Below are positions 25,848-34,831 of a DNA stretch of 64,000 nt, piece by piece. The stretch comes from Clostridium sp. UBA4108 (GTDB lineage: Bacteria > Bacillota > Clostridia > Clostridiales > Clostridiaceae), in contig DFXM01000018.1 of NCBI GenBank assembly GCA_002381695.1, positions 40,095-104,094 of the forward strand. The letters are read 5' to 3'. Position 1 is the stretch's first letter. Each line of letters opens with the position of its first letter. A program made the position numbers and the translations under genes. The notes beneath the pieces were generated by a model. The model did not search any database. It saw only the letters and a list, made by a program, of their open reading frames with translations, and had not been told where the DNA came from.

Positions 25848-27059
25848 ATTAAGCAGCTCATATAATTTTATATATCCATTACCTTGTTTATATTTTTTAT
25901 CATTCATTAGAATTGAATTTAACTTAAGTAGAGAGTAAATATCTTCATAAGTGTATTCACTATTTATCTCATATAGCAGTGCACAAACTCCAGCTATGAA
26001 GGCACAAGATATAGAAGTACCGCTATATTCCGTATATAGTGTTTTAAGGCTGTGGGGATAGAGCTTCACTCCATCTCGCTCAGAAACATAGGATATATCT
26101 GAATTAAGAGACATAATATTGTCACTGGCTGCCATAAAATCAGGTTTATGGAGTACCTTATTAGAACCACAACAGGAATAAGGACTTATAGAATAATAAG
26201 AATGAGTGTTCATTCCACCGATAGTTAAAACCTTATTTGATATAGCAATGCCTTTAATAGTATCTTCACTAGCTTCATTATGCCCACTAGGAACTACAAC
26301 AACAACTTTTTTATCTTTAAAACTAGTAAATAATTTATCATATAAATCTAAGATAAAAGAATTCATAGTTATAACTTCAAAAGGGGCACAAATTACCTTT
26401 AAATTATATTCGGCTATAAGACCATATAATGTTTCTAGTGAATATAGAGTGGATGAAATATATCCTCTTCCAGAGCTATTGAAAGCTTTTATCATAGCGA
26501 TATGACTATTTATAGCAACGCCTCTATCTTTTGCTTTTCCACTAGTGCCACTACCACTAACAACACCAGATATAAAAGTACCATGACCATTGTCATCATA
26601 GGGGTAGGATAAATTATTAACCAAATCCATAAAGTATTTAATCTTATTTGTAGGATTTACCAAATCAGGATGTGGATAAACACCGCTATCTATGATACCT
26701 ATACCAATACCTTTGCCTGTAAAACCTTTTTCAGATAATAATTCGCTTTTGGATCCTTGAGTATATACACCATTGGATAATAAAACATTTTTACCACACA
26801 AAAATGCTAACTCATCTAAGCATACATATTTTACTTCGGGAAGTTCTATAATTGATTTTATAGCTTTGTTACTAAGCACAGCACATAAACAGTTAACAGA
26901 TTCTATGTTAAAAATGACTTTACATTTATTTGACTTAATCTTTTTTTCAATAGATTCTTTAATGTTATTATATTTAATTAACACTCTATGTTTACTATAT
27001 AAATTTCTATTTAATACATCTTTAAGAATAGGATCAATCTTTTTATTAAAAAGTAACAT
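25836..27059 (-). CDS. S8 family subtilisin-like serine protease without signal peptide
   Basis: A 407-residue subtilase. Catalytic triad D124 (GIIDSGVYPHPDL), H159 (DDNGHGTF) and S349 (SGTSIS) are intact. The first ~85 residues resemble an I9-type propeptide or inhibitor domain (VLIKYNN start, SNKAIKSIIELPEVKYV end) and are expected to be removed on maturation. There is no hydrophobic export signal, so it is probably intracellular or spore-associated, like IspA or the Csp germination proteases; which one cannot be told here. ATG 27059 is preceded by GGGGAGGA. Confidence 0.88.
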   Translation of the reverse strand: MLLFNKKIDPILKDVLNRNLYSKHRVLIKYNNIKESIEKKIKSNKCKVIFNIESVNCLCAVLSNKAIKSIIELPEVKYVCLDELAFLCGKNVLLSNGVYTQGSKSELLSEKGFTGKGIGIGIIDSGVYPHPDLVNPTNKIKYFMDLVNNLSYPYDDNGHGTFISGVVSGSGTSGKAKDRGVAINSHIAMIKAFNSSGRGYISSTLYSLETLYGLIAEYNLKVICAPFEVITMNSFILDLYDKLFTSFKDKKVVVVVPSGHNEASEDTIKGIAISNKVLTIGGMNTHSYYSISPYSCCGSNKVLHKPDFMAASDNIMSLNSDISYVSERDGVKLYPHSLKTLYTEYSGTSISCAFIAGVCALLYEINSEYTYEDIYSLLKLNSILMNDKKYKQGNGYIKLYELLNIKK

Positions 27060-27200
27060 AAAATCCTCCCCATACCTGTTACACTTACTAGTATATGAGA
27101 AGGATTAAATAAATGTTATAGATAAATTAAATTATTTATAATTAAGGTTTTATATCATTAATTATAAGAAGTGGAGTCGAACTAATTTATAGGACTTTAG

Positions 27201-28091
27201 TTAAAGATTATAAAGTTCTTTGCACATATTAAAGAAAGCTGTAGCTATAGGGGTAATGGTTCTTTTAGAGCTAACAACTAAAAAAATATCTCTCTTTAAA
27301 TCTATATCTGAAACGGTACTTATTTTTACCATATTATTTTTTACGTAGTCATCACAAATACTCCTACTCATTATAGATATGCCAGCTTCAAGAGTAATAA
27401 ATTTAAGTTGAGCATGTATACTATTTACTTCGCAAAAAGTCTTTATTTTATTATGTGCAATATCTTTTTTATGTAATTGATTTTCTAAAGTATGTCTTGT
27501 AGCAGACTCCTTTTCTCTCATAATGAAAGGATACTTTATCAGTTCTTCTAAACATATAACATCAGGTAGGTTTAAATTAGGACTAGAAACAACAACAAGT
27601 TCATCTTCAGTTATTTTATAGCTTTTAATTTTCGAGTTATCTATTATAGTACCAACTAACCCAATTTCACAATTCAATTCGATAATGTCCTTTATGATAC
27701 CCACAGAACCTTGCTCTTTTATATTAAACTTTACATTAGAATAAAGCTCATTAAATTTGTTTATAAGGGTAGGCAAAATAGAATTACAAGGTGTTGTACT
27801 GGCAGAAATATTTATACTACCAGAAATGTTAGTATTAAAATTTGAAAGTTCCATAACTGCATGATTTCTTGTATTTATTATATCGTTTGCATATTGCCAA
27901 AAAGATTCTCCTGCAGGAGTTAAGTTAACTTCTTTAGAAGTTCTATCAAAGAGCTGAATGTTTAATTCTCTTTCTAAACTAGAGATATGTGAACTAATAG
28001 TTGGCTGTGACAAATATATAGTGTTTGCAGCCTTAGAAAAACTTCTTAGTTTAGCAACGGTTATAAAGGCTTCAAGTTGCTTAAAATCCAT
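27201..28091 (-). CDS. LysR family transcriptional regulator
   Basis: A 296-residue LysR regulator: N-terminal winged helix with FSKAANTIYLSQPTISSHI (about 17-35) and FDRTSKEVNLTPAG, then a periplasmic-binding-protein-like effector domain (about 90-290). GGGGGGAA precedes the ATG. Downstream is the subtilase gene on the same strand after 141 nt; upstream is the YdcZ-type gene, also minus strand, 117 nt away. The effector and targets cannot be read from the sequence; the neighbouring membrane protein is a plausible target. Confidence 0.9.
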   Translation of the reverse strand: MDFKQLEAFITVAKLRSFSKAANTIYLSQPTISSHISSLERELNIQLFDRTSKEVNLTPAGESFWQYANDIINTRNHAVMELSNFNTNISGSINISASTTPCNSILPTLINKFNELYSNVKFNIKEQGSVGIIKDIIELNCEIGLVGTIIDNSKIKSYKITEDELVVVSSPNLNLPDVICLEELIKYPFIMREKESATRHTLENQLHKKDIAHNKIKTFCEVNSIHAQLKFITLEAGISIMSRSICDDYVKNNMVKISTVSDIDLKRDIFLVVSSKRTITPIATAFFNMCKELYNL

Positions 28092-28208
28092 AAGATTCCC
28101 CCCAATTAATTATTTGAGTAATTATGTCATCTTAATATAATTATCTCTGTTAGTAGAGTATTTTACAATAAAAATTTACATACTTAAAAAAATAGAAAAG
28201 ATAATAAA

Positions 28209-28640
28209 TTATCCTTTCCATTTGAAAACTACAATTCCTAATATCATTATTGCAACTCCAATAAATTGTTTGAGTCCACACTTTATACATTGAACTCCAA
28301 AGAGGCCAAAATGGTCAATAAGAGCTGCAGCTGTAAGCTGTGCTATCAATATAGCGGCAACAGCAAGCGTTGGACCAAGGGCTGACATACCTTTCATAAC
28401 TGTGAAAGTAATAACAGCACCAAGAACTCCACCTAATAAATAAAGCTTATTAGCATTTCTTATACTTCTGAAGCTACCATCTCCAATGAAAAAAGTTGCA
28501 ATAATTGCTACCAAGAAAGCTATACCTTGGGCAAGAACATTAGTCTCCCATAAACCAATTTTTTCAGATAGCTTAGTATTAAATACACCTTGAACACTCA
28601 TAGTGATACCTGCTATCAGTGAGAAAATTATGCCCCACAT
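28209..28640 (-). CDS. YdcZ/DUF606-type small membrane transporter (DMT superfamily)
   Basis: A 143-residue protein with five hydrophobic segments, beginning MWGIIFSLIAGITMSVQG and containing FNTKLSEKIG, both typical of the half-sized DMT members of the YdcZ family. Such half-sized proteins act as dimers; the substrate is not known. It stands next to a LysR gene. Confidence 0.82.
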   Translation of the reverse strand: MWGIIFSLIAGITMSVQGVFNTKLSEKIGLWETNVLAQGIAFLVAIIATFFIGDGSFRSIRNANKLYLLGGVLGAVITFTVMKGMSALGPTLAVAAILIAQLTAAALIDHFGLFGVQCIKCGLKQFIGVAIMILGIVVFKWKG

Positions 28641-28688
28641 AAAATCACCGTCCTTAAGAACAGTGTGCCCTAATATAGCAATAATTAT

Positions 28689-29183
28689 TTAATAGCCTTC
28701 ATCTTGCCTTTTATGATTTATTTCATTTTTATTTAAATAAGATAACTCTATTTCATCTAAAGAGAAATTAAGGCCAGCACCTAGTAAGAAAAATTTGTCA
28801 AATATCAAAATATATGTTTCCATACTTTGGTCTGACATAAAGTTATTTATAGTCATATTTAAATCTAATAAGATTTCAGTTATATCAATATCATCACTAA
28901 CACATACATTAAAGTTTGGAGATATATTAGTAAATCCACTAGTAATACCAATACTTAGTATAAAGTGAAGACAATCTACATATTCTTCTAAGATTACGTT
29001 CTTAGGGGCCGCACTTTTATTACTCCAAAATTTAAAACATCTGGTTTCATTAGCTAGTTCCCCTAACTCTACAACTAAGGCTAATATCTTTTTATTAATT
29101 AAGGATACACCTTGTAAATTATGTTCAGTTTCAATATGGTGATCTAATTCCCTTTGTAGTAAAAACAACTTTTGTAAATCCAT
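28689..29183 (-). CDS. Dimeric (MazG-like, all-alpha) dUTP diphosphatase
   Basis: A 164-residue all-alpha NTP pyrophosphohydrolase of the dUTPase_2 group, hydrolysing dUTP/dUDP to dUMP. The two metal-binding pairs are visible: ELGELANET (ExxE) and EEYVDCLHF (ExxD), with CFKFWS between them. ATG 29183 is preferred over GTG 29192, since AAAGGG sits 8 nt before it and overlaps the approach to the GTG. The next gene upstream (29215-29763) is 31 nt away on the same strand. Confidence 0.85.
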   Translation of the reverse strand: MDLQKLFLLQRELDHHIETEHNLQGVSLINKKILALVVELGELANETRCFKFWSNKSAAPKNVILEEYVDCLHFILSIGITSGFTNISPNFNVCVSDDIDITEILLDLNMTINNFMSDQSMETYILIFDKFFLLGAGLNFSLDEIELSYLNKNEINHKRQDEGY

Positions 29184-29214
29184 CTCAATCACCCTTTCAT
29201 CCGTGGGTTTAAAA

Positions 29215-29763
29215 TTAATAATCCTTTAAAACATAGGATTTAATAAGAACCTCTTTTTTATTATTAACCTGTTTCCAGATTTCAATTTTGTTAATTTTAC
29301 CAAAACTGATTATATCATCTTTATTTTTTGAGGAGTCAATAGTTAAAGTATCATTACTTAAAGCTTTTCTAATGTTATTATTTGCATTAGAAAGAGGCAT
29401 TTTAAATGAAGTAGAATAAGAACAATCTTTAATGTTGACTCCATGTAAATCCAATGTATCAAATATATTTCTAGTTATTTTATTAATATAGCCTTTATCT
29501 TCAACACTTAGACTTACTGTATTTGTGTTATCATTTATAACTAAATTATTACCTACACCTATTCTAAATTTTTTATAAGGTGAAATTATTTTAGTAATAA
29601 CTTCATCTAGCTTTTCGAATTCTACATTATACACAGTTCCAAGTGGTATATAGAGATTAGAAATATTTTTATATAATTTATATTTTCTACTCAAATTTTT
29701 CTGTATAGATAGAAATTCGCTAGAAGAATTTTCATCTAATAGAGCAACTACATTGTACTTCAT
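29215..29763 (-). CDS. Unrecognised protein, possible degenerate 2H-phosphoesterase fold
   Basis: A 182-residue protein not assigned to a family. The N-terminal half (VVALLDENSSSEF, LYIPLGTVYN, FEKLDEVITKII) has the spacing of the first half of 2'-5' RNA ligase-like proteins, but the HxS/T catalytic motifs are missing: the place where one is expected reads YIPLG. The C-terminal part has no His motif either. If the fold is right it is inactive or a binding protein. Strong GGAGGA ribosome binding site; likely co-transcribed with the dUTPase gene. Confidence 0.55.
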   Translation of the reverse strand: MKYNVVALLDENSSSEFLSIQKNLSRKYKLYKNISNLYIPLGTVYNVEFEKLDEVITKIISPYKKFRIGVGNNLVINDNTNTVSLSVEDKGYINKITRNIFDTLDLHGVNIKDCSYSTSFKMPLSNANNNIRKALSNDTLTIDSSKNKDDIISFGKINKIEIWKQVNNKKEVLIKSYVLKDY

Positions 29764-29984
29764 TTTTCTCCTCCATAATTAAAATAGTATTATTTTCAAT
29801 AATAAACATTATATCATAATACAAATTATTCTAATAGCATTAAAATTGTAGGAGTTATTATAATTCAATATAATTTAGTATAAAATATGATATATATACT
29901 AGAGAAATTTGTATTGGAAAAATATACAAGCATAAAAAGCTGGTTATATTTGATTTTTTGTATTAAAATATATACACTATATGG

Positions 29985-29990
29985 TATAAT
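29985..29990 (+). promoter_or_regulatory. -10 element upstream of murA
   Basis: A consensus TATAAT preceded by TATGG, 75 nt before the murA ATG. No convincing -35 at 16-18 nt. Region 29764-30065 (about 300 nt, divergent) otherwise shows only AT-rich sequence. Confidence 0.4.
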
Positions 29991-30065
29991 TAAGATTGTG
30001 ATATTTTATTTGATGGAATTAATTGATAAGTTAACATAGATAAAAATAGTGAGGATGATACCAGT

Positions 30066-31328
30066 ATGGATAGATTGGTTATAAATGGAGGCAATACTTT
30101 AGTAGGTGAAATAAATATAAATGGAGCGAAGAATGCGGCGGTGGCAATTTTACCAGCAGCAATTCTTGCAAGTGAGGGAGTGTCAGTAATAGACAATATC
30201 CCTAACATTGAGGACGTTAATTGTATAGAGAAAATTTTAAAATATTTAGGATGTAAGATAAAGAGAGATATAAATTCAAACAGCATTACAATCGATAGTA
30301 AGACTATCACAACAACCAATGCCAATATAGAAGATGTAAGAAGAATGAGAGCATCTTATTATTTTTTAGGTGCGCTACTTTCTAGATTTAAGAAAGCAAG
30401 AGTAGAACTACCAGGGGGATGCCCTATAGGGATTAGACCTATAGATCAGCATATAAAGGGCTTTGAGGCTCTTGGTGCTAAAGTTACTATTGAGCATGGA
30501 GCTGTAAATATAGAAGCTCCTAGGTTAGTAGGAACAAGTATATATTTTGATGTAGTTAGTGTGGGTGCAACCATAAATGTAATGATTGCAGCTACTTTGG
30601 CAGAAGGAATTACCATGCTTGAAAATTCAGCTAAGGAACCACATGTAGTTGATGTAGCAAACTTTTTAAATAGTATGGGAGCTAATATTAAAGGTGCAGG
30701 TACTGACTTAATAAAAATAACTGGTGTAGAAAAACTACATGGATGTGATTATTCAGTTATTCCTGACCAAATAGAAGCGGGAACTTTTATGATTGCAGCA
30801 GCAGCTTGTGGAGGTGAGGTAGTAGTAAATAATGTTATACCAAAACATCTTGAATCTATTTCAGCCAAATTGTTAGAAATGGGAGCAGAAGTAATTGAAC
30901 ATGACGATGCAATAACTGTGAAATCTAATGGAAAATTAAAAGGTGTAAACATTAAAACCTTACCTTATCCAGGATTTCCTACAGATGTTCAGCAACCAAT
31001 GAATTCACTTTTAACCGTTGCAAGAGGAAGAAGTATAATAAATGAGAGTATTTGGGAAAGTAGATTCAAACATGTAGATGAACTTAAGAAAATGGGTGCA
31101 AATATAAAAGTAGAGGGAAGAATTGCAATAATTGATGGAGTAGAGAACCTAACTGGAGCTCATGTCAAAGCTACAGATTTAAGAGCTGGTGCAGCTATGG
31201 TTATAGCTGGGCTTATAGCAGAAGGTACAACTGTAGTAGAAGGAATTGAACATATAGATAGAGGATATCCTCATATCGAGAATAAATTTAAAGCTCTAGG
31301 TGCAAATATAGAAAGAGTTAAAGCTTAA
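30066..31328 (+). CDS. murA: UDP-N-acetylglucosamine 1-carboxyvinyltransferase
   Basis: A 420-residue EPT-fold enzyme for the first committed step of peptidoglycan synthesis, transferring enolpyruvate from PEP to UDP-GlcNAc. KNAAVAIL at the front, the fosfomycin-target Cys119 in GGCPIGIRP, and the TDVQQP segment are present. Firmicutes often carry two paralogues; which this is cannot be told. It is followed after 27 nt by the walJ-like gene. Confidence 0.95.
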   Translation: MDRLVINGGNTLVGEININGAKNAAVAILPAAILASEGVSVIDNIPNIEDVNCIEKILKYLGCKIKRDINSNSITIDSKTITTTNANIEDVRRMRASYYFLGALLSRFKKARVELPGGCPIGIRPIDQHIKGFEALGAKVTIEHGAVNIEAPRLVGTSIYFDVVSVGATINVMIAATLAEGITMLENSAKEPHVVDVANFLNSMGANIKGAGTDLIKITGVEKLHGCDYSVIPDQIEAGTFMIAAAACGGEVVVNNVIPKHLESISAKLLEMGAEVIEHDDAITVKSNGKLKGVNIKTLPYPGFPTDVQQPMNSLLTVARGRSIINESIWESRFKHVDELKKMGANIKVEGRIAIIDGVENLTGAHVKATDLRAGAAMVIAGLIAEGTTVVEGIEHIDRGYPHIENKFKALGANIERVKA

Positions 31329-31355
31329 CTTAAGTATATATTGAGGGGGAGTTAT

Positions 31356-32141
31356 ATGAAATTTTGTCCATTATTCAGTGGTAGTAGTGGTAATAGTATA
31401 TTGGTAACTGGAGAAAGTGGCAATATATTAATAGATGCAGGAATGCCAGGCAAGGCTATTGAAGGTGAATTAAATGCAGTAGGGGTTAGCCCTGACAAGA
31501 TAAATGCCATTTTTGTAACCCATGAGCATTCAGATCATATAAAGGGCGTAGGAGTATTTTCAAGAAAATACAATGTGCCGATATATGCAAATAGTGATAC
31601 ATGGGGAGCTATGATAGGTAAATTAGGAAAATTAAAAGAACATAATATGAAATTTATTGAAAGCAGATTTAATGAAGTAGCAGATTTAATTATTGAAAAT
31701 TTTCCTATATCTCATGATGCAGCAGCACCTAGAGGATACAAAATATATCATAAAGGAAAGTCAGCTTGTATTGCTACAGACCTAGGACATTTTTCCATAG
31801 AAGTTAAAGATGCATTGAAGAATTCGAATATAATCCTTTTAGAGAGTAATCATGATGTGGAAATGCTAAAGTTTGGACCATATCCATATCCTCTTAAAAG
31901 GAGAATATTAAGCAATGAAGGTCATCTCTCTAATGATGATTGTGGAAAAGCAATTTTAGATATTTTAGATGAAAATCATAAAACAATTTATTTAGGTCAT
32001 TTAAGCAAAACAAACAACTATCCTCAATTGGCTTATGAAACAGTTGCTAATTTATTAAGAGAAAACTCAGTAGATATACATAAGGATATAACACTTACAA
32101 TGTGTAATAGAGATAAACATAGTGTACTGGTAGAATTATAA
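31356..32141 (+). CDS. walJ: MBL-fold metallohydrolase, WalJ/YycJ type
   Basis: A 261-residue metallo-beta-lactamase-fold protein with the zinc motif H56-x-H58-x-D60-H61 (THEHSDH). The N-terminus KFCPLFSGSSGNSILV is characteristic of YycJ/WalJ, a probable exonuclease linked to replication and cell-wall control. No walRK genes are near, so the name is by sequence type only. ATG 31356 follows GAGGGGGA; an in-frame TTG at 31341 is too early. Confidence 0.85.
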   Translation: MKFCPLFSGSSGNSILVTGESGNILIDAGMPGKAIEGELNAVGVSPDKINAIFVTHEHSDHIKGVGVFSRKYNVPIYANSDTWGAMIGKLGKLKEHNMKFIESRFNEVADLIIENFPISHDAAAPRGYKIYHKGKSACIATDLGHFSIEVKDALKNSNIILLESNHDVEMLKFGPYPYPLKRRILSNEGHLSNDDCGKAILDILDENHKTIYLGHLSKTNNYPQLAYETVANLLRENSVDIHKDITLTMCNRDKHSVLVEL

Positions 32142-32160
32142 TTAAATTAGGAGGTAGGCC

Positions 32161-32748
32161 ATGAAAAGGAAGGCTTTTATAAACATAGTAATAGTTATAT
32201 GTTTACTTATAGTGGCTATATTTGTTATTTGGAAATTGGGTATTTTTGAAAAGAAAGACAAACCAAGTATAGTGAATACGGAAAAAATACAAAGTTCTTA
32301 TACAGCAGAAGAAAAAAATGAAGCTATAGAAATTTCATTATATTTTGGTGGACCGAAAAGTAATGAAAAATCTGAGGTAGTTAAAGAGACAAGAGTTACA
32401 AGTAGTGACCAATTAATAGGTGAATTCATAATGCAGGAGCTTTTAAAAGGTCCCGCGTTGGTAAGTGAAAGTAAACCGTTATTTCCAAAAGATGTTAGAT
32501 TGTTAAGCTTTTCTATTAAAGATGGCATTGCACATATAAATTTGAACTCTGTTGCAGAGTTTAATATGACTCCATCTCAAGAGGAAACAGTGTTAAAGGC
32601 TATAGTGTCTTCCTTAGATCAGTTATCGACGGTAACTAAGGTAATGATTACTGTTGAAAATAAAAATATAGAAACTTTAGGTGGAAATTATAGTATAATT
32701 AAGCCTTTTGGAAAAGAAGAGATAAATAGTTTAAAGATACAAAAATAA
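32161..32748 (+). CDS. GerMN domain membrane-anchored protein
   Basis: A 195-residue protein: N-terminal membrane anchor (about 7-27, VIVICLLIVAIFVIW) followed by an extracytoplasmic GerMN domain (about 55-190; ISLYFGGP, LIGEFIMQELLKGP, INLNSVAEFN). GerMN is found in GerM, a sporulation and germination lipoprotein, and in other spore-formers' envelope proteins. There is no lipobox. It follows walJ by 19 nt with AGGAGG in between. Confidence 0.85.
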   Translation: MKRKAFINIVIVICLLIVAIFVIWKLGIFEKKDKPSIVNTEKIQSSYTAEEKNEAIEISLYFGGPKSNEKSEVVKETRVTSSDQLIGEFIMQELLKGPALVSESKPLFPKDVRLLSFSIKDGIAHINLNSVAEFNMTPSQEETVLKAIVSSLDQLSTVTKVMITVENKNIETLGGNYSIIKPFGKEEINSLKIQK

Positions 32749-32785
32749 AAACATTGAAACAACATTATTTTCTTATTATAATAAA

Positions 32786-32815
32786 TGAAATAAAAACTAA
32801 TAAAATTTTCGTATA
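32786..32815 (+). promoter_or_regulatory. Possible ECF-type promoter of the SEC-C gene
   Basis: TGAAAT (32786-32791) and CGTATA (32810-32815) are 18 nt apart, close to the TGAAAC/CGTA pattern of SigW-like ECF promoters. The sequence TTCGTATATA around the -10 also occurs upstream of the ECF sigma gene at 34241. It lies immediately before the AAGGAGA of gene 32834. Confidence 0.3.
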
Positions 32816-32833
32816 TAAAAAGGAGAAAAGAAA

Positions 32834-33331
32834 ATGGGTTTATATAATGACTGGACTAACTATGTGATAGAATATGTTAAAGAAAATGGAGAACCGGCAT
32901 TCTGGAAAGAATATGCTATAGTAGAAAAGGAAGTCTACACTAGAGCCTTAGCTATATCTAATGGAGTTATTGAAGGTAAAATTAGTGAATTGGCTAAAGA
33001 ATTTGCTGTATCAGAAATACATTTTATGGGATTCCTAGATGGGATTAATGAAAGTATTGAAAAAGAGTTGGATTTAGAATCTATGGATGAAAACTCAGAA
33101 GTGCAAATTAAAATTGATTATGAAAAATTATATTTTAATATGTTAGATTCAAAAGCAGATTATCTTTATTCATTACCACAATGGGATAGAATATTCTCAC
33201 CGGAAAAAAGAAAAGAAATTCAAAAAGCTTGGAGAGATTCTAAAACTGTTGTAAATGAGAATAAGGTTGGAAGAAATGACGCTTGTCCTTGTGGAAGTGG
33301 TAAAAAGTACAAAAAATGTTGTGGTAAATAA
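32834..33331 (+). CDS. SEC-C zinc-motif protein with helical N-terminal domain
   Basis: A 165-residue protein. Residues 1-140 are mostly helical with no family recognised; the last 19 residues form a SEC-C motif, RNDACPCGSGKKYKKCCGK, a zinc-binding module that in SecA contacts SecB and ribosomes. Preceded by AAGGAG. It is the third SEC-C protein in the window, together with the two methionine aminopeptidases. Confidence 0.75.
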   Translation: MGLYNDWTNYVIEYVKENGEPAFWKEYAIVEKEVYTRALAISNGVIEGKISELAKEFAVSEIHFMGFLDGINESIEKELDLESMDENSEVQIKIDYEKLYFNMLDSKADYLYSLPQWDRIFSPEKRKEIQKAWRDSKTVVNENKVGRNDACPCGSGKKYKKCCGK

Positions 33332-33341
33332 TAGAAATTAT

Positions 33342-33388
33342 AAAAAAGACCTCATTGACCTATTTAAAGGAACAATGAGGTCTTTTTA
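33342..33388 (+). terminator. Terminator after the SEC-C gene
   Basis: AAAAAGACCTCATTG and CAATGAGGTCTTTTT form a long perfect stem closed by a 15-nt loop, T-run on the 3' side. Confidence 0.88.
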
Positions 33389-33442
33389 CATATCATATGA
33401 TATAATTTAACATATAAGTATAAATATACAGGGGGAAGATTT

Positions 33443-34084
33443 ATGGATAAAAATATGAAATGGATCAAGGAAACAAAAATAAATAAGATAATAGATGAAT
33501 TAAATAAAAATAATATGGATGGATATTTTGTAAACTCGAAGGAAGACTTAATTAATAAGATAGATAAGTTGGTAGAGGATGGTGCAACAGTTAGTTGTGG
33601 AGGTTCCATGACTTTATTTGAAACAGGAGTTATAGATTATTTAAGAAGTGAAAAATTTAATTTTTTAGATAGATATGAAGAAGGATTATCAGCAGCAGAT
33701 ATAAAAAAAATTTTTATAAGGTCATTTTCTGCGGATGCCTATTTTACAAGTACTAATGCAATAACAGAAAAGGGAGAATTATATAATGTAGATGGAAATG
33801 GAAATAGAGTAGCTGCTATGCTTTATGGTCCAGAAAAAGTCATAGTTATTGTAGGTATAAATAAAATAGTAAAGAATATTGATGAAGCTATAATAAGAAA
33901 TGAAAGAATTTCAGCTCCGGCTAACTGTAAGAGATTAAACAAGAATACACCTTGCATCCAAATAGGTAATTGTGTAAATTGTAGTAGCATAGATAGAATA
34001 TGCAATGAATATACAGTAATAAAAAGACAATCAAATAGAGGAAGGATACATGTAATATTTTTAAATGAAGAGTTAGGATATTAA
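33443..34084 (+). CDS. LUD-domain protein (LutC/YkgG type)
   Basis: A 213-residue single LUD-domain protein, related to LutC and LutB of lactate-utilisation complexes. CGGSMTLFETGVIDYL and TGITNAITEKG-like TSTNAITEKGEL are the family landmarks. A Cys-rich stretch near the C-terminus (NCKRL, TPCIQIGNCVNC, RICNEY) could bind a metal. Stand-alone members in clostridia have no proven substrate, and no lutA or lutB is adjacent. Confidence 0.85.
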   Translation: MDKNMKWIKETKINKIIDELNKNNMDGYFVNSKEDLINKIDKLVEDGATVSCGGSMTLFETGVIDYLRSEKFNFLDRYEEGLSAADIKKIFIRSFSADAYFTSTNAITEKGELYNVDGNGNRVAAMLYGPEKVIVIVGINKIVKNIDEAIIRNERISAPANCKRLNKNTPCIQIGNCVNCSSIDRICNEYTVIKRQSNRGRIHVIFLNEELGY

Positions 34085-34146
34085 TTGTAGATATGGCTTC
34101 AAGGACACTTAAAGTATTAAACAAATAAGGCATATAGTGCTTTATT

Positions 34147-34196
34147 TAAAAGATCTAAAGTATAAGATTATTCTTAAACTTTTTAGATCTTTTTTA
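34147..34196 (+). terminator. Terminator between LUD and sigma genes
   Basis: AAAAGATCTAAA and TTTAGATCTTTT pair around an inner AAGATTATTCTT hairpin, ending in a T-run. Confidence 0.8.
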
Positions 34197-34218
34197 TTTT
34201 TAAATTTATTAAAAAAAC

Positions 34219-34247
34219 TGAAGGGTAAAGAGAAAGATATTCGTATA
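34219..34247 (+). promoter_or_regulatory. Possible autoregulatory ECF promoter
   Basis: TGAAGG (34219-34224) and CGTATA (34242-34247) are 17 nt apart, similar to SigW-type TGAAAC-N16/17-CGTA, 30 nt before the start of the ECF sigma gene. A sigma-A -10 (TATAAT, 34249-34254) overlaps, so the assignment is uncertain. Confidence 0.35.
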
Positions 34248-34276
34248 TATATAATGAAAGTGTTAAAAGGTTTGGG

Positions 34277-34828
34277 GTGATTTGTATTGATGAGTTAATT
34301 ATAAAAAAAGTATTGAACGGAGATGTCAATGCATTTACATATATAGTGAAAAAATATGAAAATTTGGTGTACACAATATGTCTAAATATTGTTGGAGATA
34401 GCTTCAAATCGCAGGATTTAACTCAAGATACCTTTATATCATTATATAAAGCACTACCTCAAGTACATGGAAACAATTTGAAAAATTATATATGTAGAAT
34501 AGCTACTAACAAAAGTATTGATTATAAACGGAGCGCAGTAAGAACTAGGGAGTTTATAGCTGATTTTGAAGACTACTCACAAGAAGAATTTAAGAGTGAA
34601 GGTTTTGAAAAATTAATTTTGGATAGAGAGAAAAAGCAACAGGTTATAACTTTGGTTAACTCTCTTAATGAACCTTATAGAAGTACAGTCATATCTCATT
34701 ATTTTAAAGGTAAGAGCTATAATGAGATGGCCAAAGAAGAAAATATTAGTATAAAGACAGTAGAAACTAGGTTATATAGAGCTAGAAAAATACTATTTGA
34801 TAAGATTAATGAAAGTGGGGTGCTATGA
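34277..34828 (+). CDS. ECF-type RNA polymerase sigma factor
   Basis: A 183-residue sigma-70 family protein with region 2 (about 10-80; YENLVYTICLNIVGD, SQDLTQDTFISLYKAL) and region 4 (about 120-180; SLNEPYRSTVISHYFKGKSYNEMA and ISIKTVETRLYRARK) but no regions 1 or 3. Such ECF factors direct envelope-stress genes and are held by a co-encoded anti-sigma factor. GTG 34277 follows AAAAGG by 6 nt. The next gene, 3 nt downstream, is the likely anti-sigma. Confidence 0.9.
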   Translation: MICIDELIIKKVLNGDVNAFTYIVKKYENLVYTICLNIVGDSFKSQDLTQDTFISLYKALPQVHGNNLKNYICRIATNKSIDYKRSAVRTREFIADFEDYSQEEFKSEGFEKLILDREKKQQVITLVNSLNEPYRSTVISHYFKGKSYNEMAKEENISIKTVETRLYRARKILFDKINESGVL

Positions 34829-34831
34829 TTT

